Below are positions 19,914 to 28,527 of a stretch of DNA of 64,000 nucleotides, one piece after another (the stretch's first letter is position 1; each line of letters opens with the position of its first letter). A model generated the notes under the pieces. It did not search any database. It was not told where the DNA came from and saw nothing but the letters and a program-made list of their open reading frames with translations. A program made the translations under genes and the position numbers. The stretch is from Mycobacterium sp. E183 (GTDB taxonomy: Bacteria > Actinomycetota > Actinomycetes > Mycobacteriales > Mycobacteriaceae), in NCBI RefSeq assembly GCF_001667735.1, contig NZ_LZJN01000184.1, forward strand, positions 1 to 64,000, given 5' to 3'.

Positions 19914-21510
19914 GGATGACAGCGCCCCGATGCACCGTTCGCCGGCACCGCGGCAAGGCGTCGGTCGGGCCCAGGCGCGGCAAGGCCGGGACCCGGGCGC
20001 GCGGGTCCGTCGACCAGCGCTGAACGGCGTCGCGGGGCGCGTGGACCTCCAGGGCCGCGGCGTCCCAGACGGCGTAGGAGGCCGGCGCGCCCGGCACCAG
20101 GGTTCCCGTCCTGCCGTCGTCGATGCCGGCGGCGCGCCAGCCGCCGCGGGTCGCGGCGGCGAACGCCGCCCGCGCGGAGACCCCGCTGCCCGGCGTGTGG
20201 TGGTTGACCGCCGCGCGCACGCTCGCCCACGGGTCGAGGCCCGTGACCGGCGCATCGGAACCAAGCGCGAGGGGCACGCCTTGCGATGCTAACAGCGCAA
20301 ACGGATTGAGCCGACGGCCTCGTTCGGCGCCGAGACGCCGCGCGTACATGCCGTCGGCGCCGCCCCACAGCGCGTCGAAGTTGGGCTGCACGCTGGCGAT
20401 CACGCCCCATTGCCCGAGGCGGCCGGCCTGCTCGGCGGTGACCATTTCAAGGTGCTCCAACCGGTGCCCGCACCGGGCGACGGCCACCGCCCCGAGGTCG
20501 GCGACGACCCGTTCGAGGGCCGTCACCACCGCCGACACCGCGGCATCGCCGATGACATGGAAGCCGGCGGTCACCTCGGCCTCGGTGCACGCGCGCAGGT
20601 GCGCCTCGACGAGGTCGGGGTCGAGGTAGCAGGTGCCGAACCGGTCCGCGGCGTCGGCGTAGGGCTCGTGCAGCCAGGCGGTGCGGGACCCGAGCGCGCC
20701 GTCGACGAACAGGTCGCCGGCCAGCCCGCGGGCTCCGGTCTCCTCGATGAGCGCGCGCGCCCGTGCCGGGGTGCTCACGGCCTCACCCCAGTAGCCGGTC
20801 ACCTCGACGCCCTGATCGAGCGACCGCAGCCGCAGCCAGTCGTCGAGGCCGCCGATCTCGGGTCCGGCGCATTCGTGCACCGCGACGATGCCTGCCGCCG
20901 CGGCGGCCCGCAGGGCGGCCGTGCGGGCTTCGGCGAGCTGCTCGGGCGTGAGCATGTCGCGGGCGGCGGCGCGGACCAGATGGTGCGCGTCGGCGGTGAG
21001 CGGCCGGTCGGGATGGAAGCCGCCGGCCGCCGGCAGGTCCGCGATGCGCTGGCGCAGCGCTGTCGAGGCCAGCGCGGAGTGGACGTCGACTCTGGACAGG
21101 TAGGCGGGCCGGTCACCCAGGACGGCGTCGAGGTCGGCGGTGGTTGGCGCGCTGTTCTCGGGCCACGACGATTCGTCCCACCCGTGGCCCCAGACGGGAA
21201 GGCCCGGGTGGGCCGCCGCGTAATCGGCCACCAGCTGGAGGCACTGCTCTCTCGAGCCGGCCGCGCGCAGGTCGAGGCCGCTGAGCGTCAGGCCGGTGGC
21301 GGTGAGGTGGATGTGGCTGTCCACGAATCCCGGCGCCAGAAAACCGCCGTCCACGTCGTCGATGTCAGCGTCGGGAAACAGGCTGCGGCCGACGTCGTCG
21401 CTGCCCAGCCAGGCGATGACGTCGCCTCGCACCGCCATGGCGGTGGCGTCCGGATGGCTCGGGCTGTGCACCCGGCCATTGACCAACAGCGTGGTGGGCG
21501 TGTGGCTCAC
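19906..21510 (-). CDS. Amidohydrolase family protein (YtcJ-like, Rv2052c-like), 534 aa
   Basis: A metal-dependent hydrolase of the amidohydrolase superfamily, amidohydrolase_3 type. The N-terminal composite domain leads to the metal-binding GFVDSHIHLTATGL (HxH near residues 67-69). Later come a conserved AVHECAGPEIGG region, HVIGDAAVSAV with a metal-ligand His, RLEHLEMVTAEQ, and LGSDAPVTGLDPWASVRAAV with the catalytic Asp. The substrate is not predictable and the protein appears cytosolic. The first codon is GTG or ATG within the MSHTPTT start. It sits upstream of lnt with an 8-base overlap, hence likely one operon with lnt-ppm1. Its length matches Rv2052c. Confidence 0.9.
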   Translation of the reverse strand: MSHTPTTLLVNGRVHSPSHPDATAMAVRGDVIAWLGSDDVGRSLFPDADIDDVDGGFLAPGFVDSHIHLTATGLTLSGLDLRAAGSREQCLQLVADYAAAHPGLPVWGHGWDESSWPENSAPTTADLDAVLGDRPAYLSRVDVHSALASTALRQRIADLPAAGGFHPDRPLTADAHHLVRAAARDMLTPEQLAEARTAALRAAAAAGIVAVHECAGPEIGGLDDWLRLRSLDQGVEVTGYWGEAVSTPARARALIEETGARGLAGDLFVDGALGSRTAWLHEPYADAADRFGTCYLDPDLVEAHLRACTEAEVTAGFHVIGDAAVSAVVTALERVVADLGAVAVARCGHRLEHLEMVTAEQAGRLGQWGVIASVQPNFDALWGGADGMYARRLGAERGRRLNPFALLASQGVPLALGSDAPVTGLDPWASVRAAVNHHTPGSGVSARAAFAAATRGGWRAAGIDDGRTGTLVPGAPASYAVWDAAALEVHAPRDAVQRWSTDPRARVPALPRLGPTDALPRCRRTVHRGAVIHG

Positions 21511-21544
21511 AGGGCAAAACTACGTGGGCTTCGGGGCGGGGCGA

Positions 21545-22081
21545 TCAGTCCCAGGCGGGCCGGCCCGGGAATCCGCCGCGGACCGGCTCGTTCTCGAGGG
21601 CGGGCGGGCGGTAGTCCCGGACGTCGACGACCTCGCCGTCGATGTAGCCGTCTTGCGCGGGGCCGCCGGTCTGACGCGCGCCGGCGCCGAACAGAGTCGT
21701 GTCGGCGAGCAGCGGCATGCGCCGCCGCAGTCCGCGCATCGCGATCGCGGCCAAACCGGGCCCGACGGCCGACCGTACGGGTCGCACCATCAGCAACAGC
21801 CCCAGCGCCGTTGTCACGAGGCCGGGTACCAAGACCAGCAGGGTGGCCAGCGAGACCAGCGTCCCGTCCCGCACCGCGGTGCGGGGCTCTGCGAGACCGG
21901 AGCGGAGGTCGCCGACCTGGCGCAGCAGGTGCGAGCCCATCATCGGCACCAGGAGGCCCCATCCGAGCAGGAAGGTGCCCGCCAATGCCAGCAGCGTCCA
22001 ACCCCACCCGATCGTCGAGACCAGGGCGATGATCGCCGCCAGCTCGACGACGGCGTAGCCGAGAAACAGCCGTGACAGCAT
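21545..22081 (-). CDS. fxsA: FxsA family membrane protein, 178 aa
   Basis: The family is named for suppression of F-plasmid exclusion of phage T7 in E. coli, and its biochemical role is unknown. From the ATG at 22081 the protein begins MLSRLFLGYAVVELAAIIAL. Hydrophobic segments follow at about residues 5-22, 26-44 and 75-100 (LVSLATLLVLVPGLVTTALG), the normal FxsA topology, then a hydrophilic C-terminus of about 70 residues. The longer frame to 22177 crosses the divergent promoter and is rejected. It precedes the amidohydrolase on the same strand by 34 bases and is divergent from the dienelactone hydrolase gene. Confidence 0.88.
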   Translation of the reverse strand: MLSRLFLGYAVVELAAIIALVSTIGWGWTLLALAGTFLLGWGLLVPMMGSHLLRQVGDLRSGLAEPRTAVRDGTLVSLATLLVLVPGLVTTALGLLLMVRPVRSAVGPGLAAIAMRGLRRRMPLLADTTLFGAGARQTGGPAQDGYIDGEVVDVRDYRPPALENEPVRGGFPGRPAWD

Positions 22082-22154
22082 GTCAGGGCAACGTACGCCG
22101 ACCGCGTCGAAGTTCCCATGGTGGTGTCCGGGGCGATTGCAGTTAGATGACGCT

Positions 22155-22862
22155 ATGACCACGATTGAGATCGACACGCCCGACGGACCGATCGACGCGC
22201 TGCTGGACCTTCCCTCGGGTCAGGGCCCGTGGCCGGGCGTCGTCGTGATTCATGACGCGTTCGGATACGGCAGGGATAAGGAGTCGACGAACAAGCGCAT
22301 CGCCCAGGCCGGCTATGTGGCGATCACCCCCAACATGTACGCGCGGGGCGGCCGGATGCGCTGCATCACCCGGGTGATGAAGGAGCTGCAGACGCAGCGC
22401 GGCCGCGCCCTATCGGACATCCTGGCGGCGCGCGATCACCTGAAAGCCATGCCGGAATGTTCCGGCCAGGTCGGCATCGCGGGGTTCTGCATGGGCGGCC
22501 AGTTCGCATTGGTCATGTCTCCCAAGGGTTTCGGCGCTTCCGCCCCGTTCTACGGCGCTCCCCTGCCCCGCAACCTCGACAAGACGCTGGACGGGGCGTG
22601 CCCGATCGTGGCCAGTTTCGGCGCCAAGGACCCGCTGGGACGGGGCGCGCCCGAGAAGCTGCGCGAGACCATCGCCAGGAAGAACATCACTGCCGATGTG
22701 AAGGTCTATCCCGGTGTGGGGCATAGCTTTGCCAACGACCTGCCGGCCCAGCCACTGCTGCGGATCACCGGTTTCGGCTACGACGAGGCGGCCACGGAGG
22801 ACGCTTGGCGCCGGGTGTTCGCGTTCTTCGGCGAGCACTTGGCGGCGGGCGCGACGACGTAG
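22155..22862 (+). CDS. Dienelactone hydrolase family protein (Rv2054-like), 235 aa
   Basis: A small cytosolic alpha/beta hydrolase of the dienelactone hydrolase family. The nucleophile is a cysteine in GIAGFCMGGQFAL. The other triad members are probably the Asp in FGAKDPLGRG and the His in YPGVGHSFAND. The family hydrolyses cyclic esters, but the natural substrate here is unknown. The start is the ATG at 22155 (MTTIEIDTPDGPID). The upstream extension lies in the promoter shared with fxsA. Convergent with the DJ-1/PfpI-like gene, 5 bases apart. Confidence 0.92.
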   Translation: MTTIEIDTPDGPIDALLDLPSGQGPWPGVVVIHDAFGYGRDKESTNKRIAQAGYVAITPNMYARGGRMRCITRVMKELQTQRGRALSDILAARDHLKAMPECSGQVGIAGFCMGGQFALVMSPKGFGASAPFYGAPLPRNLDKTLDGACPIVASFGAKDPLGRGAPEKLRETIARKNITADVKVYPGVGHSFANDLPAQPLLRITGFGYDEAATEDAWRRVFAFFGEHLAAGATT

Positions 22863-22867
22863 CTGCG

Positions 22868-23722
22868 TCAGTTGAGCTTTCGCGACAAGACCGTCGCGAA
22901 CGTGTGCGTGTCTCCGGGCCAGCGCGCGGACACGTAGTTGCCGTCGTCGACGACGAACGCGGGCCGCGGGTCGGTCGCGGTGTCGCGCGCCATGCCGGAG
23001 GTCTTGCGCCGCCAGTCCGGTGAACCGCGCACCACGTCGCGAAAGTCCGTCGGATCTTCAAGCGCACGAGTCACTTCCGCCTGCACCGACATGTACCCTT
23101 CCGCCTGGCCGGGTTCCTCGGTGTAGGTGCGGTAGTAGTCTCGGTCCCAGAACCGGGTGACACGCGTCAACCGCCACGCCAGGCGCTCCATCGCCCACGT
23201 CAGGGCCGTGGTCTGGTGCCCGTAGAGCACCGAGCGGCCCGTCTCGGGGTCGACGCTGCGCGCCGCGAGCAGCACGCCGTGACAGATGGCGCCGACGACC
23301 ATGCCGCGTTTGAAGGCGTCCACCACAAGCCGATGCAGGATGTGGCTGTCGACGTAGCTGCGCATTCCGCGGGCCCGATGCCCGCCGGGCAGCAGCAGCG
23401 CGTCGATGCCGTCGAGGGTGGCCTGGGCCCACGCGACCGGGCGCTGAAACTCGTTTGACGCCAACATGTCCCGATAGGCGTTGCGCCCGTCCTTGTTCGC
23501 CCGCAGCATCAGACCGATGACGGGAATGGCCCCCAGCACCGGCAGGGCGGACCAGAGGTCCAGGCCACGGCCGCTCACCATGATGTCGTCCGCCGCGCCG
23601 GGCGTTCCGCTCTCGGTGGCGAACACCACCCGATGCCCGTCGTCGGTCAGGACGCGCCAACTGACCGCGACCTCGGTCGGGTCGAAGTCGCGGTCCGGGA
23701 TCGGGACGAGAACGGTGCCCAT
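22868..23722 (-). CDS. DJ-1/PfpI (type 1 glutamine amidotransferase-like) family protein, 284 aa
   Basis: A class I glutamine amidotransferase-like fold: an N-terminal strand MGTVLVPIPDRDFDP, then LLLPGGHRARGMRSYVD and the nucleophile elbow GAICHGVLLAA with a Cys. Relatives include chaperone/deglycase-like DJ-1 proteins, proteases and ThiJ-type proteins, so the activity cannot be assigned. It is longer than typical DJ-1 (about 190 aa) because of an insertion (residues 50-90) and a C-terminal extension with many aromatic residues (WDRDYYRTYTEEPGQ). It follows the PPOX-fold gene by 5 bases on the same strand, so they are probably one operon. I do not recall this gene in the corresponding M. tuberculosis segment. 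Confidence 0.85.
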   Translation of the reverse strand: MGTVLVPIPDRDFDPTEVAVSWRVLTDDGHRVVFATESGTPGAADDIMVSGRGLDLWSALPVLGAIPVIGLMLRANKDGRNAYRDMLASNEFQRPVAWAQATLDGIDALLLPGGHRARGMRSYVDSHILHRLVVDAFKRGMVVGAICHGVLLAARSVDPETGRSVLYGHQTTALTWAMERLAWRLTRVTRFWDRDYYRTYTEEPGQAEGYMSVQAEVTRALEDPTDFRDVVRGSPDWRRKTSGMARDTATDPRPAFVVDDGNYVSARWPGDTHTFATVLSRKLN

Positions 23723-23727
23723 GGCCC

Positions 23728-24114
23728 TTACGTCGGGGACACCCTGAGTTCGAGGCCGACGTTGTTCTCCATGCCGCCGCGCAGCTTGCTGAAGAGGTTG
23801 AAGACCTTACCGAGGATGCCGTAGCGCTTGCCGATGGCGTCGTACACGGCGGCGGTCTGCGACTTGTCGAGGATGGCGGCGGTGCCTTCGACTTCCTCGC
23901 TGGTCGGTTTGCCCTGCATGGTACAAGTGGCCAGCGTGACCCGCGGAGTGTTGCGGATCCGCTTGACCTTCCACGACTTTTCCTGGGTAATGACCAGCAG
24001 CCGATCCTGGTCGGCGGCGGCCCAGATCGGCGTCGGCTTGGGCTTGCCGTCCTTGGTGAACGTGGTCAGCAGGATGTATTGCGCCTTGGCGAGATCGGCG
24101 AAGGTGGGTGTCAC
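23728..24114 (-). CDS. PPOX-class (F420/FMN split-barrel) protein, Rv2061c-like, 128 aa
   Basis: A small split-barrel flavin/F420-binding fold: QYILLTTFTKDGKPKPTPIW is the typical first hairpin, followed by LLVITQEKSWKVKRIRNTPRVTL and a C-terminal helix. Proteins of this type in mycobacteria often use coenzyme F420, though the substrate here is unknown. The start is GTG at 24114 (VTPTFADLAKAQ). Transcription continues into the DJ-1/PfpI-like gene. A palindromic hairpin region and the cobN stop lie just upstream. Confidence 0.88.
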   Translation of the reverse strand: MTPTFADLAKAQYILLTTFTKDGKPKPTPIWAAADQDRLLVITQEKSWKVKRIRNTPRVTLATCTMQGKPTSEEVEGTAAILDKSQTAAVYDAIGKRYGILGKVFNLFSKLRGGMENNVGLELRVSPT

Positions 24115-24136
24115 GGTGTCAACCTACGCCCCGTAG

Positions 24137-24203
24137 CCCGCCCGTGCCGAGTGTGCGGGCAGCCGCACGTTCGCTGCCGAGTGTGCGGCTAGCCGCACAC
24201 TCG
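24137..24203. repeat. Two tandem hairpins, one a perfect 26-bp palindrome, after cobN
   Basis: Bases 24178-24203 form a perfect palindrome with half-site CGAGTGTGCGGCT. A degenerate copy precedes it (about 24147-24173, CGAGTGTGCGGGCAGCCGCA followed by CG). The pair occupies the 98-base gap between the stop of cobN and the start of the next minus-strand gene. It could be a terminator without a U-tract, a protein-binding site or a member of a small interspersed repeat family. Confidence 0.6.
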
Positions 24204-24212
24204 CGTCAGGGG

Positions 24213-27200
24213 TCAGCCCTCCAGGTCCCCCTCGGTTTCCAACAGCGCCTGGCGCAGGCCGTCGAGGGTCTCCGGTTGCGGCTGTTCCCACATGCCGCGG
24301 CCGGCGGCCTCCAGCAGTCGTTCGGCCATGCCGTGCAGCGCCCAGGGATTGGACTCCGCCATGAACTTCCGGTTCTCGGGATCCAGCACGTAGCTCTGGG
24401 TGAGCTGCTCGTACATCCAGTCCGCCATCACGCCCGCGGTCGCGTCATAGCCGAACAGGTAATCCACCGTCGCCGCCATCTCGAACGCACCCTTGTAGCC
24501 GTGCCGGCGCATCGCCGCCATCCAGCGCGGATTGACCACTCGGGCGCGAAACACCCGCGTCGTCTCCTCGGACAGCGTCCGCGTCCGAATCGCGTCGGGC
24601 CGGGTGTTGTCACCGATGTAGGCGGCCGGCGCCTGCCCGGTCAACGCCCGCACCGTGGCCACCATCCCGCCGTGGTATTGGAAATAGTCGTCCGAGTCGG
24701 CGATGTCGTGTTCCCTGGTGTCGGTGTTCTTGGCGGCCACCGCGATCCGCCGGTACTGACGATTCATGTCGTCGACCGCCTCTCGGCCGTCCAGGTCGCG
24801 GCCGTAGGCGAAGCCACCCCACGCGGTGTACACCTGCGCCAGGTCGGCGTCGTCGCGCCAGTTGCGGCTGTCGATCAGCTGTAGCAACCCGGCGCCGTAA
24901 GTTCCCGGCTTGGAGCCGAAAATCCTTGTCGTGGAGCGGCGCTGGTTGCCGTGCTGCGCCAGGTCGGCCTGCGCGTGCGCCCGCACGTAGTTGTCGTCGG
25001 CCGGCTCGTCGAGCCCGGCGACCAGCCGCACCGCGTCGTCGAGCATCGTCACCACGTGCGGGAAGGCGTCGCGGAAGAACCCCGAGATCCGCACGGTCAC
25101 GTCGATGCGCGGACGGCCCAGCTCGGCGAGCGGTATGGCGGTGAGGTCGACGACGCGCCGCGACGCGTCATCCCAAACCGGCCGAACTCCCAGCAGCGCA
25201 AGCACTTCGGCGATGTCGTCGCCTGCGGTGCGCATCGCCGAGGTGCCCCACACCGAGAGCCCCACCGACTGCGGCCATTGCCCATGGTCGTCGCGGTAGC
25301 GGGTCAGCAGCGAATCCGCCAGCGCCACGCCGGCCTCCCAGGCCAGCCGCGAGGGCACCGCCTTGGGGTCGACGGAGTAGAAGTTGCGGCCGGTGGGCAG
25401 CACGTTGACCAGACCGCGCAGTGGTGAGCCCGACGGGCCGGCCGGGATGAAGTGGCCGTCCAACGCGTCGAGCACCTGGTCGATCTCGGCCGCGGTGCCG
25501 GCCAGGCGGGGCACCACCTCGGTGGCGGCGAACCGGAGCACCGCCGCGATCTCGCGGTTGTCGGTGATGCGGTCGGCGGCGTCGGGCTCCCAGCCGCTGG
25601 CCTGCAGCGCCGCGATGAGTCCGCGGGCCGCTGCCTCGGCCGAGTCGACCGATGCGCGTTCGTCGGTACCGTCCTCCGCAAGGCCCAGCGCCTGCCGCAA
25701 TCCCGGGATGGCCTGCTCTCCCCCGAACAGCTGGCGGGCGCGCAGGATCGCCAGCACAAGGTCGAGTTCGGTTTCCCCCGAAGGCTTTTGGCCCAGTACA
25801 TGCAGTCCGTCACGGATCTGCACGTCCTTGATCTCGCAGAGCCAGCCGTCGACATGCAGCAGCATGTCGTCGAACGAATCCTCGGGGGGCCGCTCAGTCA
25901 GCCCGAGATCGTGGTCCATCTTGGCGGCCCGGATCAGGGTCCAGATCTGTTGGCGGATGGCGGGCAGCTTGCCGGGGTCGAGCGCGGCGACGTTCGCGTG
26001 CTCGTCGAGCAATTGCTCCAGCCGGGCGATGTCGCCGTAGGTTTCGGCGCGCGCCATCGGCGGAATGAGATGGTCGACCAGGACCGCGTGCGCCCGCCGC
26101 TTGGCCTGGGTGCCCTCACCCGGATCGTTCACCAGGAAGGGGTAAATCAGGGGCAGGTTGCCCAGCGCGGCGTCGGATCCGCAGGCGGCCGACATGCCCA
26201 ACGTCTTGCCGGGCAGCCATTCCAGGTTGCCGTGCTTGCCCAGGTGCACCACGGCGTGCGAACCGAACCCGGCGTCGAGCCAGTGGTAGGCGGCCAGGTA
26301 GTGGTGGCTGGGTGGTAGGTCGGGGTCGTGGTAAATCGCCACCGGGTTCTCGCCGAAACCGCGGGGCGGCTGCACCATCAGCACCAGGTTGCCGGCTTGC
26401 ATTGCGGCGATGACGATTTCACCGTCGGGGTCTCGTGTGCGATCGACGAAGAGGTCCCCGGGCGGCGGGCCCCAATGCCGTGTCACCGCGTCGGTCAGAT
26501 CGGCGGGCAGGGTGGCGAACCAGTCCCGATAGTCCTTGGCGGACAGGCGGATCGGGTTGCCCGCCAATTGCCCGTCGGTGAGCCAGTCGGGGTCCTGACC
26601 CCCCCGTTCGATCAAGGCGTGGATCAGGGCGTCGCCGTCGTCGGCGTCGACGCCGGGGATTTCGCCCACCTGGTACCCGCGCTCGCGCATCGCGCGCAGC
26701 AGCGCGACCGCGCTGGCGGGCGTGTCCAGCCCCACCGCGTTCCCGATCCGCGCGTGCTTGGTCGGATAGGCCGAGAACACCAGGGCTACCCGTTTGTCGG
26801 CCGGGGCGACGTGGCGCAGCCGCGCGTGCCGGACTGCCAGCCCCGCGACCCGTGCGCACCGCTCCGGGTCGGCAACGTAGGAGATCAGGCCGTCGTCGTC
26901 GATCTCCTTGAAGGAGAACGGGACCGTGATGATGCGGCCGTCGAACTCGGGCACCGCCACCTGGGTGGCCACATCGAGCGGGCTCAGCCCGTCGTCGTTT
27001 TCGCTCCACTGGGCCCGAGAGCTGGTTAGGCACAGTCCCTGCAGGATCGGAATGTCCAGGGCCGCAAGGTGTTCGACGTTCCAGCTGTCGTCGTCGCCAC
27101 CGGCGGACGCCGTGGCCGGCTTCAGTCCCCCGGCAGCCAGGACGGTGACCACCATGGCGTCGGCGTCCCCCAGCCGTTGCAGCAGTTCGGGTTCGGCGGT

Positions 27201-27788
27201 CCGCAGCGACGCACAGTAGACCGGCAGCGGCCGCGCGCCGGCGTCCTCGATGGCCCGGCACAGCGCCTCGACGTAGTCGGTGTTGCCGGCCAGCTGCTGC
27301 GCGCGGTAGTACAGGACGGCGATCGTGGGGCCGTCGGACTCGCCGGGGTGTGACCGCTCCAGCTCGCCCCAGGTCGGTGTCACGACGGGCGGGCTGAACC
27401 CGAACCCCGTCATCAGCACGGTGTCGGACAGGAAGGCGTGCAGCTGGCGGAGGTTCTCGACGCCGCCGTGCGCCAGATAGATGTGCGCCTGCACCGCGAT
27501 GCCGGCGGCGAGCGTGGACAGCCCGGTCAGCTCGGCGTCGGCGGCCTGCTCACCGCTGACCAACACGGTGGGCACGCCGCTGGCGACCACGCTGTCGATC
27601 CCGCTCTGCCAGGCGCGGTAACCGCCGAGGATGCGAACCACCACGATCGACGCGCCGGCGAGCAGTTCCGGCAGTTCGCTTTCATCCAGGCGCGAAGGGT
27701 TGGCCCACCGATAATTTCTTCCGCTGGCGCGGGCGCTGATCAGGTCCGTGTCGGACGTCGACAGCAAAAGGATGGTCGGCTCAGCCAC
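24213..27788 (-). CDS. cobN: Cobaltochelatase large subunit CobN, 1191 aa
   Basis: The ATP-dependent cobalt insertase subunit of aerobic B12 synthesis, which binds hydrogenobyrinic acid a,c-diamide and works with AAA+ CobS and CobT-type partners that are not in this window. The family signature VVHLGKHGNLEWLPGKTLGM is present, as are the DPGEGTQAKRRAHAVLVDHL block and the C-terminal RNPRWMAAMRRHGYKGAFEM-type region (here starting with VVNPRW). Length is typical (Rv2062c about 1194 aa). The start is GTG at 27788. The upstream alpha/beta hydrolase stops 3 bases earlier, so the two are coupled. No cobalamin riboswitch is visible in the short upstream gap. Confidence 0.96.
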   Translation of the reverse strand: MAEPTILLLSTSDTDLISARASGRNYRWANPSRLDESELPELLAGASIVVVRILGGYRAWQSGIDSVVASGVPTVLVSGEQAADAELTGLSTLAAGIAVQAHIYLAHGGVENLRQLHAFLSDTVLMTGFGFSPPVVTPTWGELERSHPGESDGPTIAVLYYRAQQLAGNTDYVEALCRAIEDAGARPLPVYCASLRTAEPELLQRLGDADAMVVTVLAAGGLKPATASAGGDDDSWNVEHLAALDIPILQGLCLTSSRAQWSENDDGLSPLDVATQVAVPEFDGRIITVPFSFKEIDDDGLISYVADPERCARVAGLAVRHARLRHVAPADKRVALVFSAYPTKHARIGNAVGLDTPASAVALLRAMRERGYQVGEIPGVDADDGDALIHALIERGGQDPDWLTDGQLAGNPIRLSAKDYRDWFATLPADLTDAVTRHWGPPPGDLFVDRTRDPDGEIVIAAMQAGNLVLMVQPPRGFGENPVAIYHDPDLPPSHHYLAAYHWLDAGFGSHAVVHLGKHGNLEWLPGKTLGMSAACGSDAALGNLPLIYPFLVNDPGEGTQAKRRAHAVLVDHLIPPMARAETYGDIARLEQLLDEHANVAALDPGKLPAIRQQIWTLIRAAKMDHDLGLTERPPEDSFDDMLLHVDGWLCEIKDVQIRDGLHVLGQKPSGETELDLVLAILRARQLFGGEQAIPGLRQALGLAEDGTDERASVDSAEAAARGLIAALQASGWEPDAADRITDNREIAAVLRFAATEVVPRLAGTAAEIDQVLDALDGHFIPAGPSGSPLRGLVNVLPTGRNFYSVDPKAVPSRLAWEAGVALADSLLTRYRDDHGQWPQSVGLSVWGTSAMRTAGDDIAEVLALLGVRPVWDDASRRVVDLTAIPLAELGRPRIDVTVRISGFFRDAFPHVVTMLDDAVRLVAGLDEPADDNYVRAHAQADLAQHGNQRRSTTRIFGSKPGTYGAGLLQLIDSRNWRDDADLAQVYTAWGGFAYGRDLDGREAVDDMNRQYRRIAVAAKNTDTREHDIADSDDYFQYHGGMVATVRALTGQAPAAYIGDNTRPDAIRTRTLSEETTRVFRARVVNPRWMAAMRRHGYKGAFEMAATVDYLFGYDATAGVMADWMYEQLTQSYVLDPENRKFMAESNPWALHGMAERLLEAAGRGMWEQPQPETLDGLRQALLETEGDLEG

Positions 27789-27791
27789 CCC

Positions 27792-28460
27792 TCATTCGTA
27801 CCGTAGGGTCGCCGCGATCCGGGCGGCGACCTCTCCGGCGACCCGCAGCGCCTCGTCGCTCTTGCCCGGCTCGTAGCGATCCGCGGCGGCGTCGTAGTCG
27901 GCGCCCGCGATGGACCCGTGGTCGGCCGCCAGCTCCACCAACTCCACCGGCCAGCCGGCCCGTCGCAAGGCGGCGGCGAAGTCCCTGCTGGCCGTCACCG
28001 GGACGACATCGTCGGCCAGGCCGTGCAGCAACGTCAACGGTGTGCCGCCGCCCTCCGGCGTCAACGCCTCGGTCGGCACCCGGCCGGTGAGCGGGTCGGG
28101 CACCATGAAAGCCCCGGCGAGGCAGACGGTGTGCGCCAAGGGGACGTCGCCGCGAAGCGTCAGGCCCGCCGCTGCGCACCCACCCATGGACCACCCGACC
28201 AGCACGATGCCGTCGGGGTCGGCGGCACGTTCCCGGGCGAAGTCGAGCGACCGCAGCAGGTCTGCGCGCCCGCCGTCGTCGGCGTGGGAGTTCCAGTCCG
28301 GTGCGACCGCCGCCGCGCCACGTTCGGCGAGCAGGCGGGCGAGCGGACCGAAGGCCGCGCGCGCGTCGGTCTGCATGCCGTGCCATAACAGGACCGTGGG
28401 GCGAGTGGAGTCGCCGTAGACATCAGCCAAGCGGCCCGGGGCGTATTCGACCGTCTGCAT
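27792..28460 (-). CDS. Alpha/beta hydrolase of dienelactone-hydrolase type, 222 aa
   Basis: From the ATG at 28460 the protein begins MQTVEYAPGRLADVYGD. The oxyanion-type turn WHGMQTD, the nucleophile elbow VLVGWSMGGCAAAG (Ser), the acid in LLHGLADDVVPV and a His in LAADHGSIAG outline a complete Ser-Asp-His hydrolase. The substrate is unknown. It lies first in a two-gene unit with cobN (3-base gap) and is divergent from cobG across 67 bases. In M. tuberculosis I recall the mazEF7 toxin-antitoxin genes at this spot, which are not present here. The longer frame to 28625 overlaps cobG and is rejected. Confidence 0.85.
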   Translation of the reverse strand: MQTVEYAPGRLADVYGDSTRPTVLLWHGMQTDARAAFGPLARLLAERGAAAVAPDWNSHADDGGRADLLRSLDFARERAADPDGIVLVGWSMGGCAAAGLTLRGDVPLAHTVCLAGAFMVPDPLTGRVPTEALTPEGGGTPLTLLHGLADDVVPVTASRDFAAALRRAGWPVELVELAADHGSIAGADYDAAADRYEPGKSDEALRVAGEVAARIAATLRYE

Positions 28461-28527
28461 GCGGACGAGGGTGCCCCGGATCCCGAGACCCCAATCGTGA
28501 GGCGGACCAGGCCCGTACCGTGGACGC

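Noticed and set aside
17844..20264. 806-codon version of lnt
   Set aside because: The N-terminal 117 residues are Arg/Pro/Thr-rich antisense-like sequence within the amidohydrolase gene. The natural start is at 19913.
28461..28527. Possible cobalamin riboswitch upstream of cobG or cobN
   Set aside because: The gap is only 67 bases, too short for a B12 riboswitch (about 200 bases), and no B12-box-like sequence is seen.
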